Assembly (NCBI GenBank): GCA_012719125.1
Contig: JAAYAY010000117.1
Location: forward strand, 1 to 64,000
Length of the DNA stretch: 64,000 nucleotides
Reading direction: 5' to 3'
Source of the DNA: Planctomycetaceae bacterium
GTDB taxonomy: Bacteria; Planctomycetota; Planctomycetia; Pirellulales; Thermoguttaceae
In this document: positions 1 through 8,269 of the stretch, piece after piece
How positions within the stretch are numbered: position 1 is the stretch's first letter
How the letters are laid out: every line of letters starts with the position of its first letter
Program-made: the position numbers and the translations under genes
The notes under the pieces: model-generated
Database searches by the model: none
What the model was told of the DNA's origin: nothing
The model's input: the letters and a program-made list of their open reading frames with translations, nothing else

Positions 1-513
1 CTGGTCGAACGACTTCGCCAGCCGAGCGGTGCGTCGTCGGTCCCCCAGTTCTGCGTGCCCAAACATAGATTGACCCAAACTCATTGTCGACGCGTAACTG
101 GTAGTCATGGATGGCTCCGCCAAAAAGGAGTTCAAAGTAGGACAAGTTCTCCACGTCCTACGCACCTACCTTCCTTGTCGATCGACACCGTGAGTCCGTT
201 GAAGAAACTACAGAGCAGCCCGACGCAACATAAATCACGAATCCACAACGGCATTCTGATGCTAGCTCACTCCAATTCCTTACCGCGAGATTGAAAAACT
301 TCCAAAGAACTTGTGGTAAAACATAAGCCTTCCGCCCCCCCACTTTATGCCGTCCGCATCGCAATCACTGCCGCACGCGCCGGCCAAGACAAAGACCGTT
401 GATCGCCCAGCCGCAGGCGCCGGCCTCAGAAATCTGCACTCTCGGCTTGATCCTGAAGTGGCAATGTCCGATCATGGAAACCATAACGGGTTCCAAGACT
501 ACAGGAGAATCGC
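1..513. other. Intergenic region, no supported gene
   Basis: I see no convincing gene here. Short open frames exist on both strands, but their translations show no recognisable domain or signal peptide and they overlap each other. The only functional element I can point to is the AGGAG ribosome binding site near 503-507, which serves the deacetylase gene starting at 514. Confidence 0.5.
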
Positions 514-1956
514 GTGACAAAGCAACTCACTCTGGCAACAGCCATTCTTTGGGCGTCAACGACGATGGCAACGAATGAGGCAAACGAAAACGCCGCAACA
601 CGCACCTCCGAGGCGATCCAAACCTACCGCCAGACGCTGGTGATCGACGGCCAATCAGAAAACACTCAACCGCCACACCTCGCGCCCGTCTACGACGGCC
701 GGAAATGGGCCCTCTCCACCCGCTGGGACGACAGCAACCCCAACGCCTTGAACATTCGCCAGAAGATGCTGGACAACGGCATTCGAGGCACCTTCTACCT
801 CAACTCCCGCGAGCCCGAGGAGCAACAAGCGTCGCTTGCATCCAAACTGACCGGCCAGGGCGAGTGCTCTGTCGGCGGCCATAGCGTGAGCCATCCGCAC
901 CTCCCCAAGCTGCCCGCCAACGAAGTCTTCTACGAACTTGTGGCCAACCGCATCGCCCTCGAATGCCTGACGGATCGGCCTGTCAACTCGCTGGCCTTCC
1001 CCTACGGCGGCTACCAGGACAAGGATCGTCCCGAGGTCCTCGAGGGCGTCACGGCCGCGTTCCTGCGCACGGGATATCACCACTGCGTCTACGCGGGCTT
1101 CGTCACTCAGAATCCGTTCCTTCCGGAAAACCTCGTGTCGACCGGCCTGCAGGTGGTACCCGGAGACCGGCAGGTCGACGCGGCCAAATTCTGGGCGCAG
1201 ATCGAAAGGGTCCGCAACTCCGAGCCCCAGAGCCGGCAAACGTCGGACTGCATCTTCCTGGGCGTGCATCCCTGGCAAGTCGGCGAGGAACTCGACCGCC
1301 TGGGCGAGGTCATGAAGAAGCTGCGCACCTGGGACGATTTCTGGCACTGCACGCAGACCGAATACGCGGCCTTCACGAAACAGCGGAGAAACACGAAGGT
1401 CGAACGGCCCGCACCGGGGAGCTTTGTGATCACGCGTCCCTGCGCATTTGAGTTGGGCAGCGATATTCCGCTGACTCTTGAGTTCGACGGAAACTCGGTG
1501 CGTTCGGCCACCGTGGACGGCGTCCCATGCTCGGTCCGTCAGACCGACGGCAAGACCTTCGTCAACGTGCCGCACTCCGCCGGGCAAGGCGCGCCGACCA
1601 GGATCGACCAAACCGTCGAGGGTGTCGCAAAGAAATTCCCCGGATTGAAAGCCTCGCTCACCTTCGATCCCAAGACCGGCAACCTCAGCTACACGCTCGA
1701 GAATGAGACTGGCTCGACGTTGTCTCGTGCACTGCTCACCGTCTCGGCCCCGCCGGCCTTCGACCCGGGCATCCTCCGCTGGAGCCGCGAAGAGATCACC
1801 CGCCGCGAGAAATGGTCCGTCGCCGGCAAGGTTTCGCAAGCCAGGACGGGAACCTATTGGTCCGATGGCAAGCACTACGTGGCCGCCCAATTGGATTTCG
1901 TCCTGAACGGCGAGCGGGGGCGGTTGTTCACGACTTGCACGGTCTCCCAGGACTGA
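514..1956 (+). CDS. Polysaccharide deacetylase (NodB-like) family protein, exported or periplasmic
   Basis: A 480-residue protein of the carbohydrate esterase 4 (NodB) superfamily, which removes N- or O-acetyl groups from polysaccharides. The metal-binding signature is visible: a tandem Asp pair at residues 72-73 (RWDDS), the H-S-x-S-H motif with His123 and His127, and a downstream PYGGY segment near 164-167. After the catalytic half (about 60-300) comes a beta-rich tail (about 300-480) with no recognised domain. The first 20 residues are weakly hydrophobic (LTLATAILWA) and could be a signal peptide, though a short one. The start is GTG at 514, chosen because AGGAG lies 6 nt upstream. The substrate cannot be told from context: the next frames are a sirtuin remnant and a WD40 protein. 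Confidence 0.8.
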   Translation: MTKQLTLATAILWASTTMATNEANENAATRTSEAIQTYRQTLVIDGQSENTQPPHLAPVYDGRKWALSTRWDDSNPNALNIRQKMLDNGIRGTFYLNSREPEEQQASLASKLTGQGECSVGGHSVSHPHLPKLPANEVFYELVANRIALECLTDRPVNSLAFPYGGYQDKDRPEVLEGVTAAFLRTGYHHCVYAGFVTQNPFLPENLVSTGLQVVPGDRQVDAAKFWAQIERVRNSEPQSRQTSDCIFLGVHPWQVGEELDRLGEVMKKLRTWDDFWHCTQTEYAAFTKQRRNTKVERPAPGSFVITRPCAFELGSDIPLTLEFDGNSVRSATVDGVPCSVRQTDGKTFVNVPHSAGQGAPTRIDQTVEGVAKKFPGLKASLTFDPKTGNLSYTLENETGSTLSRALLTVSAPPAFDPGILRWSREEITRREKWSVAGKVSQARTGTYWSDGKHYVAAQLDFVLNGERGRLFTTCTVSQD

Positions 1957-1971
1957 AAAGGGGCGGCAGCG

Positions 1972-2118
1972 GTGGATACTCGGCTCGAGATGCAGATTCA
2001 ACGGGCAGCCAAGGCACTATCCGAAGCGGAAGCTCTTCTGATTACGGCAGGCGCGGTTATGGGCGTCGATTCCGGCCTGCCCGATTTCCGCGGTGATCGG
2101 GGATTCTGGAATGCCTAA
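1972..2118 (+). pseudogene. Truncated sirtuin (Sir2-family NAD-dependent deacetylase), N-terminal remnant
   Basis: A 48-codon frame (GTG at 1972, TAA at 2116-2118) whose translation matches the N-terminus of Sir2 enzymes: an amphipathic helix followed by LLITAGAVMGVDSGLPDFRG and GFWNA. The first part corresponds to the NAD-binding GAG-x-S-x-x-SG-(I/L)-PDFRG motif of the family. The frame stops where intact family members continue with Tyr-Pro, and nothing further downstream in any frame resembles the rest of a sirtuin. It begins 15 nt after the deacetylase stop. I interpret it as a gene truncated when the WD40 gene (ATG at 2111, inside this frame) was joined here; a sequencing error cannot rescue it because the remaining ~200 codons are absent. 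Confidence 0.75.
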
Positions 2119-3424
2119 CGCAACAGAAACAGGGCGGCAAAGAAGACCAGTCCGATGGCGTCGGATTATGGCGATGGTCGCTTGTGCAATCGCGTTGTAT
2201 TGGTACGGCTCCGCACTGTATCAGCGGTTGACGTGGGAATGGTACTGGGCACACAACATTCAAGGGTTCGTGGGATACGGTGCCCATGAAGACAAGTTCT
2301 CACCCGATGGCACCCGGATAGCCGTAGCCTTCCGCGACCAGTGCAAAGTCCTTGATTTGGCGAGCGGGAAGGAACGTTCGAGGCTTGGACAATATACCGG
2401 GCAGGGAGTGTCTGACTTTTCGTCCGATGGAAAGATCATTAGTCGGATTCCACACCACATGAGTGGTCGTCAACAGGCGTACTTGTGGAATGCATCGGAT
2501 GGGCAAATGCTCGGTAGTCTGGACGCACCCGAGAACATGAGCGTCGAGGACTGTTGCCCGAGCTTCTCGCCAGATGGCAAGAGAGTCGTTGGGGCGTGTG
2601 CCGACGGTTTGGTCATCTGGGATTCGTTGAATCTGAAATGCTTGGGCCAAGTCAAAGTGGCATGGCCCAAGGATGCATGGTTGGCCGGGCTCTTGTCATG
2701 GAATCCAGCGACTCAAGAACTGGCGGTCGTGGATGCTGATGGCAGGTTGCTCAAAATCGACCCGCATCAGGATACGGCAGAACCGCTGTTTGCCAAACAA
2801 GAAGAGGCGATCAAAGCCGCGCGATGGTCGCCGGACGGGACACGGTTAGTCGCAGTTTACCGGGAAGATGGATCGGTTGCCGTGTGGGACGCTCAAGCAG
2901 GAACGGTGGTTGCGAGCATCCCCGAGAAAGACGTTCTCTATGCGGACTTCTCCCCAGACGGCAAGGAAGTCGTCACCGGAAGGAAACGAACCGATGTTGT
3001 CCGAACGGGAAGGTGGGCACCTCCAGTGTGGGACCGCTCAACGAGGATTTGGGATGCAACGTCGGGAGACCTGGTCAGGAACTTGCCAACGACTGGGATT
3101 GTGACACTCTCCCCCGATTGGTCATTTCGGGTAGAAACTGGCCCAGAAGGGCTACGGGTTGCCCGGTCCGATGGTTCCAAATCATGCCACTTTCCAGCAT
3201 GGTTTGACGGTCACGGTAGCAGTTGCGTCTTTGCTCGCGACAACAGCTATTTGGCATCGGTCAACGGCAGTGGACGGGTTGCGATCTGGCGGCGTCACGA
3301 TCCCGCCCGCTCTTGGATAGAGTGCCTGACCGGCCATAAGTTCTGGATGAGCGTCTTGGCCCTAACAGGGCTGGCCTGGGCCGTGTCGGGGTTCAGGACC
3401 AAGGAAGATCCGGCACCTGCTTGA
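2111..3424 (+). CDS. Membrane-anchored WD40-like beta-propeller protein
   Basis: A 437-residue protein. One hydrophobic segment (AMVACAIALYWYGSALY, about 20-36) follows an Arg-rich N-terminus. The body has WD40/PD40-type blades recognised by repeated SPDG turns and xWD endings, such as FSPDGTRIAVAF, FSPDGKRVVGAC ending VIWD, WSPDGTRLVAVY ending AVWD, and RIWD. A second hydrophobic stretch (VLALTGLAWAVSGF, about 415-430) lies near the C-terminus. Such proteins usually act as scaffolds; no enzymatic residues are seen. The ATG at 2111 is preferred over the upstream in-frame GTG at 2093 because a GGGGA lies about 8 nt before it. The start is embedded in the sirtuin remnant. The partner is unknown. 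Confidence 0.75.
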   Translation: MPNATETGRQRRPVRWRRIMAMVACAIALYWYGSALYQRLTWEWYWAHNIQGFVGYGAHEDKFSPDGTRIAVAFRDQCKVLDLASGKERSRLGQYTGQGVSDFSSDGKIISRIPHHMSGRQQAYLWNASDGQMLGSLDAPENMSVEDCCPSFSPDGKRVVGACADGLVIWDSLNLKCLGQVKVAWPKDAWLAGLLSWNPATQELAVVDADGRLLKIDPHQDTAEPLFAKQEEAIKAARWSPDGTRLVAVYREDGSVAVWDAQAGTVVASIPEKDVLYADFSPDGKEVVTGRKRTDVVRTGRWAPPVWDRSTRIWDATSGDLVRNLPTTGIVTLSPDWSFRVETGPEGLRVARSDGSKSCHFPAWFDGHGSSCVFARDNSYLASVNGSGRVAIWRRHDPARSWIECLTGHKFWMSVLALTGLAWAVSGFRTKEDPAPA

Positions 3425-3499
3425 CACCGCCACGACCAAACCCCACCGCACCGATCGCCCCCACCATCCGCCTCCACGTCCTCCTCTCACTCATCAGAG

Positions 3500-3830
3500 G
3501 GTGTTCAGAAAACCTCTTGATATTTCCCGCGAACATGATAACATCGTATCCGTATACGCGTGTATATTATCATACCGCAACTCCCCGCCCGCCCCGTCCA
3601 ACCATCTACCCCCAATCAGCGTCCATGAGCGTTCATCAGCCGTTCCCCCTTCTGTCCCCAACTCCCATACACAAACCGCCCCCCTGCACCCGCGAAATCA
3701 CCACCCCCCAAGTGAGGAAAAAGCACCCAAGTAAAGAATTCGCGCAAACAATGACAATAATACAAAGAACGCACCGTCTACCGTATTCACCACATCCGCT
3801 AGAACTCCCCTGCCACCCCACGATATTGGC
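3500..3830 (+). repeat. Diverged interspersed repeat, copy 1 (second copy near 46290-46530, opposite strand)
   Basis: Hand alignment shows the same ordered blocks as the reverse complement of 46290-46530: a GTTCA block followed by a TATAC-containing AT-rich stretch, then GAAATCAC-x-ACCCCCCAAGT, then a (T/G)CGCAA block, then runs of CAATAAT/CAATGCA ending AAAGA-x-CGCA, then CACCGTA/CTACCGTATTC. Both copies sit in long intergenic regions downstream of genes and both are C-rich on the strand shown. The boundaries are approximate. No terminal inverted repeats or target duplications were recognised. Confidence 0.5.
3614..3650 (+). repeat. Short tandem motif, copy 1 (AATCAGCGTCC/ATGAGCGTTC/ATCAGCCGTTCC)
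   Basis: Three tandem degenerate 10-12-nt units with the core ATCAGCG-T-T-C followed by a C-run. The same arrangement recurs at 3857-3890 and, on the opposite strand, at 46771-46807. Function unknown. Confidence 0.55.
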
Positions 3831-3856
3831 AGAATTGCCCACTTGTTGACCAAAAA

Positions 3857-3890
3857 GATCAGTGCCGATCAGCGTCGATCAGTGTTCCTC
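3857..3890 (+). repeat. Short tandem motif, copy 2 (GATCAGTGCC/GATCAGCGTC/GATCAGTGTTCC)
   Basis: Three consecutive 10-nt GATCAG-(C/T)-G-N-C units ending in TTCCTCTCCC. It matches copies at 3614-3650 and at 46771-46807 (reverse strand). The 10-nt period places each GATC on the same helix face. Confidence 0.6.
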
Positions 3891-4308
3891 TCCCTCCCTT
3901 CACGCCATCTGCACCCGACCACGTTTCTCCGTCACTTTCCACCACCTCCCCGACGACCGCCCGAACCATCGCCATAACTCCCATCACCGCATACACTTAG
4001 CGAAACAGTCGCCGAACGCCGACACCCCCATTCTGCATGGTAGTCAAAATGATTCTGTGCAGCCGACGACGTCGTAAACCATTACACAGCAACACGATAA
4101 CCACGCCTGTTCGATGGAGCAATCGACCGATAAGTGCACTGACCGCTAACCCTGCCCGCAACCATTTCACAACAGCAAATTAGTCGCGAGCAGGCCCCAA
4201 CCTCGATCTTTGACAATCGATCACCCCTCACCTCGCACCAATTGCTCCGGTGCCGCCCATACCGCTACGTCCGAATCTCCACCGGTGCCCTTGCACGCGG
4301 CCTTCGCT

Positions 4309-4506
4309 CTATTCGCTCGCCAACCAACGAAACAGTTCGACCATCAGCATCAAGAGTACGGGCATGCCGAAGAGAACGATCGAAGCCCAGGTCAAAAACC
4401 ACCGCATCCCCCGGTACCACCCTGAAGCCTTCCGACGGTCACTACCGCTCGTCTCAGTCTCGGATTCGCGTGGCGAACGATATGGATTGTCGTCGGATGA
4501 TACCAT
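4309..4506 (-). CDS. Small single-pass membrane protein with NPYRSP N-terminus
   Basis: A 65-residue protein that starts MVSSDDNPYRSP. The DNPY-x-SP opening is a pattern I associate with many small planctomycete membrane proteins. An Arg/Ser-rich stretch follows, then one long hydrophobic helix near the C-terminus (about 37-60: FLTWASIVLFGMPVLLMLMV). ATG at 4506 is preferred over the longer start at 4524, because this places the NPYRSP motif at the usual distance from the N-terminus and a GGAGGGCGG tract lies upstream. Function is unknown. It sits immediately downstream of the sulfatase remnant on the same strand. Confidence 0.6.
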   Translation of the reverse strand: MVSSDDNPYRSPRESETETSGSDRRKASGWYRGMRWFLTWASIVLFGMPVLLMLMVELFRWLASE

Positions 4507-4527
4507 GGCAACACCGCCCTCCACGCG

Positions 4528-4833
4528 TCACTCCGCCATCAACACCTCCACCGAGACGGCCTTGTCGCCGGTCTCCAAAATCCACCTCTTGAGCGCTTCC
4601 CGCAACTGCTCGAACTGCTCCCGGTACTGGGGATCGGCGGCCAGGTTGCGGAGTTCGTCGGGATCGCTCTTCCTGTCGTAGAGTTCAAACTTGGGGGGCT
4701 TGCCGCCGAGGTTCTGCGGATCGATCTGGCTGAGCAGTTCGAAGCCGAGCGGAAAGGCATCCTTCTGCTTGACCGTCTCAGCGTAAGAACGGTTCCGCCA
4801 CAGCTTCCAGTCCTTCAGATCGGCGTTGACAGC
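4528..4833 (-). pseudogene. C-terminal remnant of a sulfatase (arylsulfatase family)
   Basis: Reading the minus strand from 4833 to the TGA at 4528-4530 gives about 101 codons that match the extreme C-terminus of family S1 sulfatases: ...WKLWRNRSY..., then PPKFELYDRKSDPDELRNL, then a helix ending KRWILETGDKA. The segment ELYD-x-x-SDP-x-E-x-x-NLA is the family's C-terminal signature. There is no start codon with an RBS; the frame is closed by a TGA at 4834-4836 and is replaced upstream by the end of the next gene. The catalytic domain with the formylglycine Cys/Ser motif is absent. I interpret it as a deletion remnant; the junction lies near 4828-4840. Confidence 0.75.
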
Positions 4834-4840
4834 TCATAGC

Positions 4841-5905
4841 TCACTCCTCACCCTTCACCCCGCTCCTCGGATGCTCCGTCACCGTCTTCCACGCCACCTC
4901 GCGGAGAATGCGGTCCAGTTCCGGATCCTTGTAGAGCCCCTTCGACAACTCCATCGGGTTCTTCTTGTAGAGGCAGGCGTAGTAGAGGTAGCCTTCGAGC
5001 ATGGCGACCGGTTCGGTGGGATGAATCGTGTCGCGATAGAGACCGACCCGGCCGTCGCTCGGCTTCTCGTCCTTCTTCCCCGGTACGTAGATCGCGTCCA
5101 CGCCGGGCAGTTCACCGGCGAGCTGCCGGCGGACCAGTTCCAGCATGGCGTTGCCGATGGGAATCAAATGGACCTTGCCCGGATACTTTTCGTTGAGCCG
5201 GTCGACAGTATCGCCGATCCACTCGTTGATCCCGGCCATCTTAGCTTGATACTTCTCGAACGTCGCGTCGGCGTCGTCGGTCTTGCCGGCCTTCACGTCG
5301 AGCAGCTCGGTCAGATAGGGCCATGCGTCCTGCACGAAGATAGCGATCTCGGGATTGTGCTCAATCGCCAGGTCGATCCAGCGGGCGAAGTCCTCGACCT
5401 CCGAGCCTTTGTAGTGGGAGCCCATCGTCAGCACGTCGCACTTGCCGGTCGCGAGGGCCCGCTTGACGAATTGTTGCTCCTCCGGTTTCTCCCAGTGGGC
5501 TCGCGGGGCCCCGGTCGCGCCGCCGGAGATCTGCCGCACCTGGAGATGTCCGTCGAAGCCGGCCACTCGCGCTGCCGCCTCAAAGGGCCCGAGCGCCGGC
5601 GCCACGAGGCTGTGCCCTGTCGAAGCAACCCAGAGCCCGTTGCCTGACTTTTCGAGCTTGGCCAGATCCGGTTGCTTGGGCCGGTTCGCTTCGGCAGACC
5701 GGCGGGTCTTCCGCTTGGCCAGGTAGGCCTTCGCCTCGGTGAGGGTGAGCACGCCGTCGCCGTCGGCATCGGCGTCGGGGAACTGTTCGATCGCCTGGCG
5801 GAGCCTCTCGTTGGTCTTCGACGTCGGCTCACCAGCAAACGCATCCGGGGCTTGCAGCAAAGCAACGGAAACGGTCAGACAGAGGAAGATCGAAAGGCGA
5901 AACAC
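4841..5905 (-). CDS. Secreted SGNH-hydrolase-like protein with an EF-hand loop
   Basis: A 354-residue protein. A signal peptide (FRLSIFLCLTVSVALLQAPDAFA, 2-24) is followed by an EF-hand/dockerin-like calcium loop (DADADGDGVLTLTEA, about 44-58), then an SGNH-type hydrolase fold. A candidate nucleophile Ser lies in ASTGHSL, and a D-x-x-H pair is in DTIHPTEP near the C-terminus, as in esterases of this superfamily. The GTG at 5905 is chosen because GGAGG lies 5 nt upstream; the reading frame continues upstream into a palindromic repeat (5957-6036), so longer starts are unlikely. Substrate unknown; a carbohydrate esterase role is plausible. The stop lies beside the sulfatase remnant. Confidence 0.65.
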   Translation of the reverse strand: MFRLSIFLCLTVSVALLQAPDAFAGEPTSKTNERLRQAIEQFPDADADGDGVLTLTEAKAYLAKRKTRRSAEANRPKQPDLAKLEKSGNGLWVASTGHSLVAPALGPFEAAARVAGFDGHLQVRQISGGATGAPRAHWEKPEEQQFVKRALATGKCDVLTMGSHYKGSEVEDFARWIDLAIEHNPEIAIFVQDAWPYLTELLDVKAGKTDDADATFEKYQAKMAGINEWIGDTVDRLNEKYPGKVHLIPIGNAMLELVRRQLAGELPGVDAIYVPGKKDEKPSDGRVGLYRDTIHPTEPVAMLEGYLYYACLYKKNPMELSKGLYKDPELDRILREVAWKTVTEHPRSGVKGEE

Positions 5906-5956
5906 GTCAACCTCCGTAGAAGGTGCTGCTCGGGCTGCCTTAACCGGATTGTTCAC

Positions 5957-6036
5957 GGGTGGCACGCTCAGAGCGTAGCGATGGGCGCGGTGACCTGACC
6001 ATCCACGCCCATCGCTACGCTCTGAGCGTGCCACCC
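5957..6036. repeat. Perfect 31-bp inverted repeat (REP-like hairpin)
   Basis: Positions 5957-5987 are the exact reverse complement of 6006-6036, with an 18-nt loop (5988-6005). The arms contain GGTGGCACGCTCAGAGCG and the continuation TAGCGATGGGCG. It lies between two minus-strand genes, after the stop of the SEC-C gene and before the start of the hydrolase gene, so it could end transcription of the former, but it has no T-tract. The perfection of the arms suggests a mobile or recently copied repeat. Confidence 0.9.
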
Positions 6037-6124
6037 AATACACAAGGCCTCTGGGGGCCTGACTGTGGCTTTCTTGCCTGCAACCGACCGCGAGCGATCA
6101 GCAAAGGTCGGCGAACTATACGCC

Positions 6125-8269
6125 TTAGTCCATCCCGGGCGTCCAGAGCTTCGACTTCTCGCCCGCGGTGCCGCTCGACGATCCGTCGGGCGTCCAGATT
6201 TTGCCGGGTTCCCCGGCTGCTTGGCCTCCGGGGACGATAATCGACGGTTCTGCGGCCGGTGCGGCCCCCGGTGGAATTGCCGGCGAACCGTCGGGTCGCA
6301 ACACGCCCATCTGCACCAGCATTTGCGTGAGTGCCTCAAGGACGCCGGGTTCTCTCGCATGCCGACTCTCGATGTGCGACATCAACCGGGCGATTTCATT
6401 GCCCTCCATTCGCTCGAAGCGGAAAGTAAGTTCGAACAGATCCCAATTGGCGCAAGAACCACCGCGCTGGACCGTCGCCCGACGGCCGGCCTCGATCAGT
6501 TCGATCGCCTCGTCGGGATCGCCGGTCATGCGGGCGAGCAACCGGTACGCCTGAAGCCGCTCGTCGCGGTCGGCAAGGCTCTCCCGCCCCACGAGTTCGC
6601 GTGCGAACCGTTCCACGGCGGCCTGGGCTCCGAACGAAACCGCCCGGCGGTATCCGGCGAGAACTTCCTCGTCCGAGATTCCAGCCACATTCACCCGAGC
6701 CAGACGCACGAGCGGCAGGCTCGCGATCGGAACTTCCACCGCATCGATCGAATCGAGCGTGGGCAAGCCCAATTCGGCCCGCAGCCGATTCACGTCGAAC
6801 CGTGCCCCGTTTTGATCGAGCCAGAAGTCGAGGACCATGATCGCCGCCAGGAGTCGGACACGATAGGCCGGATCGGCGGCGGCCTGGCGCGGCGTCTTCC
6901 CGTCCAGCAGTCCCAACGACATCTCGACCCAGCGGACCAGGAGGGCCTCCTCCAAGTACGCGTCGGCCAGTTTCTGAAACTCCTCTCGCGACGATCCGTT
7001 GGGAAGGCGCCACTCGCGGTTCAGCATGTCGTGGGTCCGCGACACACCTCCCGACGGTTTACTCAGGGGATCGACGCCGGGCTCGACTTCGCGGACGAAG
7101 TCGTCGATCAAAGGCCGGTCCTGCTCGACGAGTCCGAAACACTCCAGACGCGCGTCGCGGTCGGTTTCTTTGCCGAAGAAGAAGCCGTGACAAACGACGC
7201 GAGGTACGGACTCCAGATTGAGATCGGCTTCGTAGTCGGGCGCCGGCTTGTCGAAGAAGAGGTAGACAGCCTTCGGCGGAGGCGAGTCGTCGTCCCTCTG
7301 TAGCATCCGCGGATCCATGGGGGCCTGGGCGATTCGGTTGGACGACGAGAAAGTCTCCTGCAACGTCTCAGGATGGGTAATCATGTAGGTCACGTCGAAG
7401 ACATTCAACTCGTCGCCGAGCGGATCGTCGGACAAGAACAGTGCCAGGGCTTGCGCCTCAACGGCCTCCTCCAACCCGACGTCGAGCGTGGCGAATTGCT
7501 GCAATGCCTCAATCGCCCCCTCGGGATCGGCCATCCACGACCGCAGCTTTGCCAGGTTTCGCCACACGGCGGGCGAGCGGGCGGCCGTCTGGCTCAATTC
7601 GGCGAACTTCGCCTCGGCTTCCGACCAGCGGGCCTGGCCGGCGAGCTGGAATGCAGCATCGAACTGCTCTTTCCAGGGCGAGTCGTCGGCGCAGTGCTGC
7701 AGACCCCGGCCGTCCTTGACCACCAGGGGAGTATTCTGCATGGCATTCAGCCGCATGAGCAGGTCCATCGAGGGATCGTCGTGTCCGACGATCGAGGCCT
7801 GAAAAAGCGTCAGGGCTCGAGCGGCCAGGAAATGGTCCTCCGAAAGAAGAACCCGCACGATGAGGCTGACGGCCTCGTAGAGCCGGCCGGAAAAGGTCCC
7901 GGCGGATGCTCGAATGGCCTTCTCCAGGACGGAAATCGCCGCGCGTCCGCCTTCCTCGGTAGCCGTAAGGAGCGCCGTGTCGCAGAGGGCGAGCGGGTTG
8001 TCGGGATGTTTCGCCAGAAACTCCGCCATCGCCTTCTTCGCGGCCGCGTCCTGACCCGTAATCCGCAGTAGAAGCGTCTTCGTGGCCATCAGGCAGGCGC
8101 GGGCCGGATGGGCCTGTTCCAAACGCTCGATGTGCGACAGACAGGCCATGTACTGCTCGCCCTCGAGCATCCGTTCGATCTTCTGGAGATCGCCGAGAAG
8201 GTCCTTGCAGCAGAACTTGATCTTCTTTCCGCTTCCGCAAGGGCAGGGAGAGTAGGCATCAATCGGCAT
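6125..8269 (-). CDS. SEC-C motif, TPR-like repeat protein
   Basis: A 714-residue protein. The N-terminus has a SEC-C zinc motif: Cys9 and Cys11, then Cys20-Cys21, in SPCPCGSGKKIKFCCK. In SecA this motif binds zinc and contacts SecB and ribosomes. Residues about 25-260 are helical repeats of TPR character (paired helices with W/L-A-x-Y patterns; e.g. WSEAEAKFAELSQ, AVWRNLAKLRSWM, PEGAIEALQQFA). The middle and C-terminal parts are unrecognised, and the last 60 residues are Pro/Gly/Ala-rich, ending in two KIWTP/KLWTP-type repeats. Start: the ATG at 8269 is preferred to the GTG at 8278. Function unknown; a role in protein quality control or protein-protein contact is inferred only from the domains. 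Confidence 0.7.
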   Translation of the reverse strand: MPIDAYSPCPCGSGKKIKFCCKDLLGDLQKIERMLEGEQYMACLSHIERLEQAHPARACLMATKTLLLRITGQDAAAKKAMAEFLAKHPDNPLALCDTALLTATEEGGRAAISVLEKAIRASAGTFSGRLYEAVSLIVRVLLSEDHFLAARALTLFQASIVGHDDPSMDLLMRLNAMQNTPLVVKDGRGLQHCADDSPWKEQFDAAFQLAGQARWSEAEAKFAELSQTAARSPAVWRNLAKLRSWMADPEGAIEALQQFATLDVGLEEAVEAQALALFLSDDPLGDELNVFDVTYMITHPETLQETFSSSNRIAQAPMDPRMLQRDDDSPPPKAVYLFFDKPAPDYEADLNLESVPRVVCHGFFFGKETDRDARLECFGLVEQDRPLIDDFVREVEPGVDPLSKPSGGVSRTHDMLNREWRLPNGSSREEFQKLADAYLEEALLVRWVEMSLGLLDGKTPRQAAADPAYRVRLLAAIMVLDFWLDQNGARFDVNRLRAELGLPTLDSIDAVEVPIASLPLVRLARVNVAGISDEEVLAGYRRAVSFGAQAAVERFARELVGRESLADRDERLQAYRLLARMTGDPDEAIELIEAGRRATVQRGGSCANWDLFELTFRFERMEGNEIARLMSHIESRHAREPGVLEALTQMLVQMGVLRPDGSPAIPPGAAPAAEPSIIVPGGQAAGEPGKIWTPDGSSSGTAGEKSKLWTPGMD

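Larger units (their letters stand above)
3425..4308. other. C-rich, G-poor intergenic region carrying interspersed repeats
   Basis: About 880 nt without a supportable gene. The plus strand is strongly C-rich and G-poor, so open frames here have Pro/His/Ser-rich translations typical of non-coding skew. Segment 3500-3830 aligns, diverged, with the reverse complement of about 46290-46530 (shared blocks include GAAATCAC, then ACCCCCCAAGT, a GCGCAA block and the AATACAAAG/AATGCAAAG region, in the same order). Two copies of a GATCAGCG-type short tandem motif are annotated separately. Function is unknown. Confidence 0.5.
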
